Shown here in pieces: positions 33,648-42,400 of a stretch of 44,323 nt of DNA. A model generated the notes under the pieces. The model was given only the letters and a program-made list of their open reading frames with translations, had not been told where the DNA came from and ran no database searches. The DNA is from Acidobacteriota bacterium (GTDB taxonomy: Bacteria > Acidobacteriota > Terriglobia > Bryobacterales > Bryobacteraceae): NCBI GenBank assembly GCA_016178945.1, contig JACOSH010000064.1, positions 1 through 44,323 of the forward strand, read 5' to 3'. Made by a program: the position numbers and the translations under genes. How positions within the stretch are numbered: position 1 is the first letter of the stretch; the number at the start of each line of letters is the position of its first letter.

Positions 33648-34505
33648 CTAGGCCCGGCCCGGCGCCTTCGCCACGGCCAGCCCGAGCCGCTGGAAGGCCA
33701 ACGCCAGGGCGTCGGAGAGCTTGGCTTTGGTCAGCACGCTGCCCATCTCCACTCCCAGATGCACAATGGTCTGGGCGATTTGGGGCCGGATGCCGCTGAT
33801 AACGCATTCCGCCCCCATCAGCCGGGCGGCCGCGACCGCTTTCATCAGGTGCTGGGCCACCAGGGTATCCACCGTGGGCACGCCGGTGATATCGATAATG
33901 GCCAGCGAGGCCCCGGTATCCACGATGGCTTGCAGTAGCGATTCCATGACCACATGCGTGCGCGCGCTGTCCAGAGTGCCGATCAGCGGCAAGGCCAGGA
34001 CGCCGGTCCAGAGCTGCACCACGGGCGTCGACAGCTCCAGCAGCTCCTGCTGCTGGCGCGTGATGATGGACTCCCGGGACTTCTGGAAAGCGTCCACTGT
34101 GTGCAGGCCGAGGTTGTCCAGCAGCACCGTCGCCGTCCAGGTTTCTTCCACCAGCGCAGCCGGCTCGGCCACCTCGCGCCGCAACAGCGAGAAAAGGGGC
34201 TGCTTGAGGGAGAATACGAAGGTTGCCGTCTCGGCCGGAGAGAACCCCTGGGAGGCGCGAGAACCGGAAACCCCGCTTAGAAACTCACGCACCTCCGCCC
34301 ACGCCGGTCCCTGGATGTCGCCGAGGTCCCCACTCTGGCAGGCCTCCGTCAGCGATCGCAGGAAGTCGCTCGATTGGATGCGCAGGTCGGCGTCGCTCAG
34401 CAAGTCCCGGCGGAGTGTGAGGGCGGCCTGCTGCGCCTTCACCCAGGCGTCCAGCAGGGCGGCCTGGTGCTGGCGAAGCAACTGCGGAATTCGAGAGGTG
34501 GTCAT
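33648..34505 (-). CDS. rsbR: Stressosome sensor-scaffold RsbR
   Basis: A 285-residue protein with a variable N-terminal helical sensor domain of the RsbRD type (about 1-155, no haem or flavin motif visible) and a C-terminal STAS domain (about 165-280). Phosphorylation positions of the family seem to lie at S180 (LIGTLDSAR) and T214 (GVPTVDTLVAQH); the first is Ser where Bacillus has Thr. ATG at 34505 is preceded by AAGGAGGG. First gene of the operon, with a promoter at 34542-34570. The signal is unknown. Confidence 0.93.
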   Translation of the reverse strand: MTTSRIPQLLRQHQAALLDAWVKAQQAALTLRRDLLSDADLRIQSSDFLRSLTEACQSGDLGDIQGPAWAEVREFLSGVSGSRASQGFSPAETATFVFSLKQPLFSLLRREVAEPAALVEETWTATVLLDNLGLHTVDAFQKSRESIITRQQQELLELSTPVVQLWTGVLALPLIGTLDSARTHVVMESLLQAIVDTGASLAIIDITGVPTVDTLVAQHLMKAVAAARLMGAECVISGIRPQIAQTIVHLGVEMGSVLTKAKLSDALALAFQRLGLAVAKAPGRA

Positions 34506-34541
34506 ACAACACCCTCCTTAGCAGGTTTTTTCGCGGTCCCC

Positions 34542-34570
34542 AGTATACTCTGCGACGGCCTGGGACACAA
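34542..34570 (-). promoter_or_regulatory. Sigma-70-like promoter of the stressosome operon
   Basis: On the minus strand TTGTGT (34570-34565), a 17-nt spacer and TATACT (34547-34542) lie 36 nt before the rsbR ATG. The leader contains the AAGGAGGG ribosome site. No other likely promoter was found within the seven-gene unit, whose members overlap or lie within 13 nt. Confidence 0.6.
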
Positions 34571-34673
34571 GCTGCATGCGGAAATAAATGTGGAATGAAC
34601 ACTGAGCCGGGAGAAGTCGCGCTTATTTGCACGCTTTCGGGTTGACGGCGACTCGCCGTGATACGTTAGATTC

Positions 34674-35321
34674 ATGGATACCGGCAAGCATCAGGGCGAG
34701 CGCGCGCCGGCTCCGGAGGATGTGCCGCCGGACGTCATCGTGAGTCCGGATACCCGGCGGGCGCAGCGCATTCCGCCCAACCAGGCGCGGACCAAGAAAT
34801 GGCCGGTGCTGGATGCCTCCGGGGCGCCGCGCGTGGATCCGGAACAGTGGAGGTTCCAGATCACGGGGCTGGTGGAAAAGCCGGTGGCCTGGACCTGGAC
34901 TGAGTTCCAGGCATTGCCTCGGGTCAAGGTTTTTTCCGATTTTCACTGCGTGACGCGCTGGTCGCGGCTGGGGAACCTGTGGGAAGGAGTGTCGACCCGG
35001 GAGTTGGCGCGGCTGGCGGGCGGCGTGAAGAAGACCGCGCGCTATGTTTTGGCCCATGGCTACGACAATGGCTGGACCACCAACATGCCGCTCGAGCAGT
35101 TCCTGGCCGAAGACGCGCTGATCGCGTTGCGGCACGACGGAGAGCCGATCAGCGCGGAGCACGGCGGTCCGGCGCGGCTGATCGTGCCGCGGCTGTATGC
35201 CTGGAAGTCGGCCAAGTGGATCGGGGCGGTGGAGCTGATCGAACGGGACCGCGCGGGTTTCTGGGAGCAGAACGGGTATCACATGAACGGGGATCCGTGG
35301 CGCGAGGAGAGGTACCGGTAG
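34674..35321 (+). CDS. Sulfite oxidase-like molybdopterin oxidoreductase
   Basis: A 215-residue soluble member of the sulfite oxidase/YedY superfamily. The molybdenum-coordinating cysteine is C92 in FHCVTRWS; other markers are FQITGLVEKP (about 61-70), the LPRVKV strand and YAWKSAKWIGAVEL (about 173-186). There is no signal peptide or Tat motif, so it is cytosolic, unlike YedY. The substrate is unknown (sulfite, sulfoxides and others are possible). The stop is immediately followed by the stop of the convergent kinase-like gene. Confidence 0.9.
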   Translation: MDTGKHQGERAPAPEDVPPDVIVSPDTRRAQRIPPNQARTKKWPVLDASGAPRVDPEQWRFQITGLVEKPVAWTWTEFQALPRVKVFSDFHCVTRWSRLGNLWEGVSTRELARLAGGVKKTARYVLAHGYDNGWTTNMPLEQFLAEDALIALRHDGEPISAEHGGPARLIVPRLYAWKSAKWIGAVELIERDRAGFWEQNGYHMNGDPWREERYR

Positions 35322-36224
35322 TCAGCCGGATGAAGGGCCGGGCCAAAGGCCGCGCACGACGGCCCGATTGACAATCGATTTCCAGCGGGCATTGAAACGC
35401 CCGGCGATATCCGGCCTTCCGCCCAGCAAGGGTCCGAGCCCCATCTGGAGGTGCGGCTCGGCGACCACTTCCTCGAAAACCAGCCTCTCCTCGATCTCCT
35501 TCCAGCGGTTGGTAAGGCCACCGGCGTCGAGCAGGACGATGCGGTCCTCGAGGATCCCGAAATTCTTCAGATGGGCATCCACGGAGAAGAGGCCCCGGCT
35601 CCAGCCGGACTGGCGAAGGTCGAGAAAACGGTCCAGCCATTGCTCCAACTCATCGAAGCGACCGGCGTGGGCGAGCGCGGCGAGTTTGTCGTACAGGGTG
35701 GTTTCGACGCGCTCGGTGGCCTCCGACACGGTCAGCCATCCAGGCCAGCCGCCCACCTTGACGCGCGTGGGAGGGAACGCCACCTGCTCCGGGACCAAGG
35801 AAGTTCCCGCCAGGCGCCCCCGGGCCAGGCGTTCGCCCCGCAGGCTGCGCGAGTGATACTGTTTCCAGATCTGCCGGATGTGCGCCGGGAACCAAACGGC
35901 TTTGGGAACGACCGCCATGGCGGCCTGCACCAGGATGCGCAGGAATCGAAGCTGACGGGAGGGTTTTTCCAGCAGGCGGCGGCCCATGCGGCCGGGCAGG
36001 ATCCCCTCCAGCCTCCGGAGGATTCTCCACAGCACGATCAAAGCCACGATCTCGAATGGGGAGCGCTCGCGCTTCACCACCCAATGCTCGGAGGCATAGA
36101 CGACCTTGCCGATTCCTTCACCCAGACGCCGCAAGCGCGCGCGAGTCAACTCCTCGGGAGCCTGCCGAAGCACCTGCGGCTCCCCCGAGACCTCGCCGGC
36201 CACGGGCTGATACGTGGGGGACAC
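35322..36224 (-). CDS. Protein-kinase-fold protein (LPS-core-kinase/ABC1-like)
   Basis: A 300-residue product with a kinase-like fold. A glycine-rich start (LGEGIGKVVYASEHWVVKRE, about 34-53) with K51 precedes a helical insert (about 60-120) and the catalytic loop SVDAHLKNFGILEDRIVLLD (about 214-233), where DAHLKN takes the place of the HxDxxxxN and LLDAGGLT of the DFG metal site. Enzymes of this group phosphorylate sugars, lipids or small molecules. The start is GTG at 36222-36224. Solitary. Confidence 0.75.
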   Translation of the reverse strand: MSPTYQPVAGEVSGEPQVLRQAPEELTRARLRRLGEGIGKVVYASEHWVVKRERSPFEIVALIVLWRILRRLEGILPGRMGRRLLEKPSRQLRFLRILVQAAMAVVPKAVWFPAHIRQIWKQYHSRSLRGERLARGRLAGTSLVPEQVAFPPTRVKVGGWPGWLTVSEATERVETTLYDKLAALAHAGRFDELEQWLDRFLDLRQSGWSRGLFSVDAHLKNFGILEDRIVLLDAGGLTNRWKEIEERLVFEEVVAEPHLQMGLGPLLGGRPDIAGRFNARWKSIVNRAVVRGLWPGPSSG

Positions 36225-36394
36225 CCTATATCCAGCCTAGCGCTAAACGGGGCGGGGTGAGTTTGGCGGGGGGGAGAAGCGCGATTTCTCCTGGCGCGGG
36301 TCCACGACTTCGCGGCGTCATGTGCCGCGGCACATAGGTCGCCCTGAGCCACGTCGGTTTCCTGTTGTAGACTGGGGATGAACCGGGGTTTCAA

Positions 36395-36631
36395 ATGTCA
36401 GAAGCTCTGATCCGTTCCGACCCGAAGATCATGATGGGCAAACCCACCGTCGCCGGGACCCGGATCACGGTTGAGTTGATTTTGGAGAAGCTTGCGGCCG
36501 GAGAAACCGTGGACCAGATCTTGTCTGAGCATCCACGCCTGACCCCTGAAGGAATCCGAGCAGCGATCACCTTCGCCGCGGAGGCGCTTCGAGCAGATGT
36601 GGTTTATCCGGTGGAGAAAGTCGCGGGGTAA
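36395..36631 (+). CDS. DUF433 antitoxin-like protein
   Basis: A 78-residue DUF433 protein (SDPKIMMGKPTVAGTRITVE, ILSEHPRLTPEGIRAA), a winged-helix-like fold usually placed directly before a DUF5615 PIN-like toxin, which it is thought to neutralise. The expected partner begins 10 nt downstream only as a truncated remnant, so this antitoxin-like gene is solitary. It is intact and of usual size. Confidence 0.85.
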   Translation: MSEALIRSDPKIMMGKPTVAGTRITVELILEKLAAGETVDQILSEHPRLTPEGIRAAITFAAEALRADVVYPVEKVAG

Positions 36632-36640
36632 AGGCCGTCG

Positions 36641-36783
36641 CGGGTCCTGCTCATTCGCCTCGCGGGACTTGCGGCAGACTTCAAGGCTGAGCTGGTTGCG
36701 CTGGCCTTCGACCAGCACGCTGAGGAGCTGAACATGGGATTTGCGGTTCTTTCCAGGGGCGCGCTTCGGCTGCGCCGTGCGGC
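36641..36783 (+). pseudogene. Remnant of a DUF5615 PIN-like toxin
   Basis: Reading from 36641 gives RVLLIRLAGLAADFKAELVA, then DQHAEEL and FAVLSRGALRLRR: the C-terminal third of a DUF5615 protein. The N-terminal part with the PIN-like acidic residues is missing, and no start codon is available. It runs straight into the LytTR remnant. Together with the intact DUF433 gene this documents loss of the toxin from a toxin-antitoxin pair. Confidence 0.78.
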
Positions 36784-36797
36784 GGCGGACACGGCAC

Positions 36798-37279
36798 GTT
36801 TTTCGCTCACCGGCTTACGACGCATACGCCTGGCCTGCGTTTGACGCGCACGCGGTCGACTATCTGCTCAAGCCGTACAGCGACGAGCGGTTCGAAGCCG
36901 CGCTGAAACGGGCCATGCGGCTCGTCCGAAGCGGCGCATCGGAGTCGCTCGTCGAGCGGATGCACGAACTGCTTGGCGCCGCCAGGCCGCCCACCGGACC
37001 CGGCGCCGAATCGTCTCGCGGCAACTACCTGATCAGCGTCAGCGACATTCGATGGATCGCGGCGGAGGGTGTTTAACGTGACCATCCACACCGCGCGAGA
37101 CAAATACCTCCACCGCGAGGTTCTCGGCCGTCTGGAAGCTCAGCTCGATCCGTCAGTTCGTCCGCATTCACCGCTCCCACCTGGTCAACTTCGACTTCGT
37201 TCACCAACTCGTGCAAGACGCCCACGGCGACTACGCGGTGACACTCAAGGATGCAACGTCTCTGAATCAACGGCTGTAG
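36798..37279 (+). pseudogene. Remnant of a LytTR-type response regulator
   Basis: Begins in the middle of a receiver domain (AYDAYAWPAFDAHAVDYLLK, then PYSDERFEAALKRA), so the first two thirds of the receiver are gone. The DNA-binding LytTR domain follows in three frames: SDIRWIAAEG ends at an in-frame TAA at 37074; NVTIHTARDKYLHREVLGRL continues one base over; and from about 37153 a third frame gives FVRIHRSHLVNFDF and DAHGDYAVTLKDATSL, ending at 37279. The pieces match the family closely. Inactive and recent. No LytS-type kinase is present nearby. Confidence 0.85.
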
Positions 37280-37418
37280 CCCGCGGTGAGAGCGCCGGCG
37301 TTCACAACACCGGGGCGGCAGTTCACTACATCCTGCCGTCGCACGCGACAAAGCGCTGGCCACCTCTTGCCTTCTCGTCTACACTGGCTCTTGAGGATTG
37401 TGATAGGAGGAGCCTCCC

Positions 37419-38183
37419 ATGAGACATCCACGTCTTACCGGTTTCGTGACCCATTCCACACTGCTATCCCTTATCGCCAGCGCGGTGCTCCTTCCGCCAA
37501 GGCCGGCGATGGCCCAAGCCAGGCATTACGCGCTCGAGTCCCTGGAGGGCCTCGCGCTGCACAACGTCGCAGCCGAGCCGGCCACGCTGCAGGGCAAGAA
37601 AGGTCTGCGGTTGACGCTCTCCGAAGAAACCAGGCGCCGGCTGGAACGTATCACCCCCGACGAGCTTTTGAGGCTTCGTCTCGAGCAGCTCGCGTGGATC
37701 GAGGGCCTCGACTTTTCGAGCGGGGTCATCGAAGTGGAGCTTGCCGGCGCTCCCGGGCCGGGCGCGCCCGAGGGGGCCCGCGGCTTCGCCGGCGTCGCCT
37801 TCCGGCTGCAGAAGGACAAGGAGACGTACGACGCGTTCTACCTGCGCCCCACGAACGGCCGGGCCGACGATCAAGAGCGGCGCAATCGAACGGCGCAGTA
37901 CATCTCACATCCGGAGTGGCCGTGGTTCCGGCTTCGCCAGGAGACCCCGGCCAAGTACGAATCCTACGTCGACGCCGTCCCGGGAGAATGGACGAAGATC
38001 AAGATCGAGGTGCGCGGCAACCGGGCGCGACTCTACGTCCACGGCAACCCGCAGCCGACCCTGATCGTCAACGACGTCAAGTCCGGCGCGCAGCGGAAGG
38101 GAGGGGTTGCCCTGTGGCTCGGTCCAGGGACCGTCGCTCACTTCCGGAATCTGACGGTGAATCCCGACCCCAGTGAGAGATAG
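37419..38183 (+). CDS. Exported DUF1080-like (LamG/concanavalin fold) protein
   Basis: A 254-residue protein with a signal peptide (about 1-33, ending PAMAQA) and a jelly-roll domain of the 3-keto-disaccharide hydrolase/DUF1080 type (about 85-250: DFSSGVIEVELAG, GFAGVAFRLQKDKETYDAFY, YESYVDAVPGEWTKIKIEV, LYVHGNPQPTLIVND, FRNLTVNP). Members bind or cleave glycans in the periplasm. Start fixed by AGGAGG 6 nt before the ATG. The M23-type gene starts 5 nt after the stop, so they are one unit. Confidence 0.8.
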   Translation: MRHPRLTGFVTHSTLLSLIASAVLLPPRPAMAQARHYALESLEGLALHNVAAEPATLQGKKGLRLTLSEETRRRLERITPDELLRLRLEQLAWIEGLDFSSGVIEVELAGAPGPGAPEGARGFAGVAFRLQKDKETYDAFYLRPTNGRADDQERRNRTAQYISHPEWPWFRLRQETPAKYESYVDAVPGEWTKIKIEVRGNRARLYVHGNPQPTLIVNDVKSGAQRKGGVALWLGPGTVAHFRNLTVNPDPSER

Positions 38184-38188
38184 GAACC

Positions 38189-39277
38189 GTGCGGGGCTGT
38201 TCAACTTTTCGCGTCTTCTTGATTGCGTTGGCGTTCGCCAAGCCGCCGGCGGCAGCAGTCCGAGTCGGAGTGGTTCCCGATCCCCCGTTTGTCGAGCGCG
38301 ATGAAAAAGGCCTATACCTGAACTGCGACTTCCGCGTCGAGAACCAAACCGGCGAAAAGATCCGACTCACGCGGATCGAGGTCTCCACATTCGATGCCGC
38401 CAACCGCATCTCGTCCCGAAGATTCCTGTCCGAGCAGGGCAGCCTCAGTTCCGCCCTGCTGACCCTGCCGCGCCGGGAAATCGAGAGTGACGCGGTCGTG
38501 GACATCTTCAACCCGTTTCACACTCTCGACCCGGTAGCGCCCGCCGACACCGTCCGGTTCGAGTTCCAGTTCCAAGGCAATCGGCAATACGATGCCGTGG
38601 TGACGACGCGGCCGGTCCTTTACCGCCCCAAGACGAAGCTGGTAGCGCCCCTGCGAGGCCGCTTCCTGGTCTACGATGGGCATGACTACTACTCGCATCA
38701 CCGCCGGATTGACCTGTCAAGTCCGGCAATCAGACGCATCGGCATGACCTTCAACCCGGTCAGGTACGCCTACGATTTTTCACCTGTCGATGAAAGCCGG
38801 TCCTGGCATCGGGGCGATCCCGGCAAGCCCGAGAATTGGATTGCGTATGACGCCCCACTGTATGCGCCAGCCGCGGGGCGCGTTGTGTCAGCCGCTAACG
38901 ACGTGCCCGACAACAGGATCGAGAGCGGGAGGCTGGTCTATCCTGAGTCCCCGAATGAGGTCGTCAAACGACTGTTTGGAAACTACGTTTTGATCGACCA
39001 CGGAGCGGGCGAATACAGTCTATTGGCTCACCTGAAAATGAAGACGGTGGCGGTCGGACTGAACGATCGTGTCAGCCGGGACCAGTTCGTTGGCAGAATA
39101 GGATTTTCCGGCGATACCGGCCTGCATGTCCACGTTCACTACCAACTGACGGACAGGCCGAACCCGCTCGAAGGGAGTTCACTTCCCGTGTATTTCAGCG
39201 AGTATCGGCTTCCCGCCTCGGGCCGCCGATTCGTGAGGGAAGGCCTGATGCATACGGGAGAGTTCATCGAACGGTGA
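38189..39277 (+). CDS. M23-type (LytM) metallopeptidase
   Basis: A 362-residue exported protein: signal sequence (about 1-23), an N-terminal beta-sandwich (about 24-150) and a C-terminal LytM domain (about 165-330). The domain shows HHRRIDL (HxxxD), NPVRYAYDFSP, LYAPAAGRVVSA, NYVLIDHGAGEYSLLAHLK and the HxH site in GLHVHVHYQL. These suggest an active zinc peptidase acting on peptidoglycan or another periplasmic peptide, though the first zinc motif sits further upstream than usual. Starts with GTG at 38189; AGGA lies 5 nt upstream. Confidence 0.82.
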   Translation: MRGCSTFRVFLIALAFAKPPAAAVRVGVVPDPPFVERDEKGLYLNCDFRVENQTGEKIRLTRIEVSTFDAANRISSRRFLSEQGSLSSALLTLPRREIESDAVVDIFNPFHTLDPVAPADTVRFEFQFQGNRQYDAVVTTRPVLYRPKTKLVAPLRGRFLVYDGHDYYSHHRRIDLSSPAIRRIGMTFNPVRYAYDFSPVDESRSWHRGDPGKPENWIAYDAPLYAPAAGRVVSAANDVPDNRIESGRLVYPESPNEVVKRLFGNYVLIDHGAGEYSLLAHLKMKTVAVGLNDRVSRDQFVGRIGFSGDTGLHVHVHYQLTDRPNPLEGSSLPVYFSEYRLPASGRRFVREGLMHTGEFIER

Positions 39278-39459
39278 GCCGGCACGCCTTAGGCGACGAT
39301 CGTCTCCGCCACCAATAAGTGGAAAAGACCCAGCACTTTTTAGGCCGTTAGGGATATCGACTTTATTGTCAATTGCTTATTAGTATAAGGCACGCGGGGC
39401 GCGGCTCCTCTGCCCGGCCGCGGCAAATCCGGGAGCGATGCGCTAAGGGGGCGCAAGGA

Positions 39460-42400
39460 TCAAGGGATCTTCGCCAGCCAGATGTTGCCGGTCGCTTCCG
39501 CCATACTGAAGATGATTCTGTCGCCCGCAACTGACAGGCCGATCTTCCTCACCTCGTCAGCCGACTTGAGCGACCGCCGCGCCTGATGAAGGTGGTATGC
39601 AAAGGGCGGTCCCACCGGGCGTTTGGTCGCCTCGTCGAGCGCCTGTCCCCAAATGCATCGGAAGCCATCGCGCTCCGAGAGGAAGTAAAGCCGGTTGCCG
39701 TCGCGAGACCAGACCGCCATGCGGTCCATATTGGTCCCATCGGTGACCGGAATCCATTCCTTCTCGTCCGCCGCGGCGCCGTTGCGAACCGGTGTGATGA
39801 AGATCTGGCGCTTGGTTCCGCTGACAACCGTTTGAAATGACAGCCAACGTCCGTCGCCCGAGAATCGCGCCGCCGCCAGGTTGTACTTCGGATGCTGTAG
39901 AAACGGCGTCTCCTCACCGGAAGCGACGCTGTGAAACACCAAGCGAGTTCCGATTGTCAAACTCGGTCTACATAAGACACTGAGACCGTCCGGCGACCAG
40001 TCTTCAATAGGCCCATTGCACTTGCGCGGCAATAACCGGGCGACGCCGCCCTGTGACGGCACTACATAATGACCTTCTCCCGCGGTATCTCGCGCCGATC
40101 CGCGGTTGCCGACCAGGTAGGCGATCATCGACCCATCACGGCTCAGGGCCGGTTCCATTTCATTACCGGGAGTGGCGGTCAAGGCGGCCTCATTCCCAGT
40201 CGCCAGATCCTTTAGCCAGAGATCGTTATTGCCCAGCCGGTTCGAGACGAATATCAGAAAACGGCCGTCCGGGCTGGGCACGGGATAGATGTCGGCGGCC
40301 GCATTTGACACCAGCCGCGCGGGCTCTCCGGAAAAGTGTCCGGTTCGCGGATCAAGCCCCAGGCTCCAGATATCTTCATTCCGGTTTTGGATGCCAAACA
40401 CCATCGGAGTTCCCGCCTTCGAACCGGGCTGCGCCAGAGCGGCCGAAGGTTGAACGTCCAAACCCGTTCCAGAGGTCAGGCGTTCAGGGACGCCCTCGAC
40501 CTGCCAATTACGGTGAGAGATCTTCATGCGCCACAGACTGGCGCTTTCGCTCAAGCCGATACTGGTGGCGAAGTCCCCAGAGAAGATCAGCCATCCTCCG
40601 GCCCAATCGCCCGGGTTCTGCATTTGGGCAAATCCGTGCGAGGTCAGTACGCGGTTGGCGCCGGTCTTCACCGCTGCCCCACCCGCAAGCGGCGTGATCC
40701 ACCAGTCGAACAGGTCGGCGGAGGAAGCTCGCGCGTCTCTAATGCCGCGGAACAGCAGGTGCTTGCTGTCGGACGACCATAGGGGGTGGCTCGCCGAAAA
40801 GAAATCGGGCTGCAACTCGCGCGGCTCTCCGCCGCCGGCAGGTACGACGAACGCGCGGCGGCGCCCGTAGAAGCCCAAGTCGCCGGTCCAATAGGCGATC
40901 CATTTTCCATCGGGCGAGAAGCGGGGCTCACGGCCTGCATCGGCAATACGCTGTTCAACCCCGCCCAGTGTCGATACGGAAAAAATGCCGCCTCCGGCCC
41001 GCGCCGACCGGAACACGACCCTGGTTCCATCCGGCGACAATGCCGGTTCGATATCGTCCGCGCCATCACGGGTGAGGCGGAGCGCTTCGTGCCCGCCGAT
41101 CTGCTGCACCCAGATATCGAGGTTGCCGTCGGTGCCGCGGTCCGAAGCGTAGGCGACCAACTTGCCATCTGGGGAAATAGCCGGGTACGAAGTCAATCCG
41201 CTGTCGGAGGTCAGACGGAGTGGCGCAGGGGCTGGAGTCAAGCTCGTTCCGGATCCTCGCCACCAGAGCGCCGCGGCGAGGGCGAGTCCCACGAGGGCGG
41301 CCGCGCCCGCATAGAGTAGCCAGCGTCGCGAGGCGCGCTGGAGGTCCTCGATTTCTTCACGAACGGATCGAATCTGCTGGAAGCGGCGCGAGGGGTCCTT
41401 TTCGAGACAACGGCGCAGCAACGTTCGGATCTTTGCCGGAGCGCGCGAAGGCAACGCGGACCAGTCCGGCTCGCTTTCCAGAACGGCAGCGATCGTCGCG
41501 GCCGAGCTCTTGCCTGGAAAAGCGCGTTTTCCGGACAGCAATTCGTACAACAGACATCCGAAAGCCCAGATGTCGGTCCGCTGGTCAACCGCGCTTCCAC
41601 GCGCCTGCTCCGGGCTCATGTAGGGCGGCGTGCCGGTGATGGCGCCGGCTACCGACTTCAACTCCGTGAGAGCGGTGGACTTCGACAGATCCTGCTCTGG
41701 CAAGGGGCCGCCCCACACGGCCTTCGCCAAGCCGAAGTCCAGCACCTTGACGCGGCCTTCAGGCGTCACCATGACGTTGGAAGGCTTCAGGTCGCGGTGA
41801 ATGATTCCCTTGCCGTGGGCGGCTTCGAGCGCTTCGGCAACCTGGCGGGAATAATCCAGCGCGGCCGCGACCGGCAGCGGGCCGTGGAGCGTTTCTCCTT
41901 CGATCAGCTCCAAGATCAGGCATACCCAATCGTCTCCCTCTTCCAGCCCATAGATCGCACCGATACCGGGGTGGTTTAGGGCCGCCAAAGTGCGCGCCTC
42001 CCGCCGCAGGCGCGCCAGGCGTTCGGGCACGCGAGCGAGTTCGCGCGGCAAGGTCTTGAGAGCGACATCGCGGCCGAGCTTGCGATCGTGCGCGCGATAG
42101 ACTTCTCCCATCCCGCCTGTTCCTAATCGCGAAAGAACGTGATATGGGCCGAATTGCTGGTAGGGTAGCGGCGAAGTCGAGGTCAGAGTCCCGGTCTCGT
42201 CGAGCCTGGGTGATTCCAGGAGATCACCCCCAAGGTCCTGATACCGGCCGAATTGGTGGTAGGGCAGCGGCGAAGTCGAGGTCAGAGTCCCGGTCTCGTC
42301 GAGGCCGCGCGCTTTCAGGCCCGCGCCCTCCTGTTGGAGCAGCGACTCCACCTCGCCGCGCAGGCCCGCGTCGTCACCGCATGCCGCATTCAACCACTCT

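Noticed and set aside
32204-33799. A 531-codon plus-strand frame across the stressosome genes
   Set aside because: Antisense shadow; the minus strand has four overlapping genes with catalytic motifs.
36885-36900. tRNA-like T-loop (GGTTCGAAGCC)
   Set aside because: It lies in the conserved coding part of the LytTR regulator remnant and no cloverleaf can be drawn around it.
36741-37076. A 111-residue response-regulator gene
   Set aside because: It joins an out-of-frame toxin relic to half a receiver and stops inside the LytTR domain; treated as pseudogene parts.
39278-39340. Rho-independent terminator after the M23-type gene
   Set aside because: The GGCG-CGCC hairpin near 39292-39311 is imperfect and not followed directly by a T-run.
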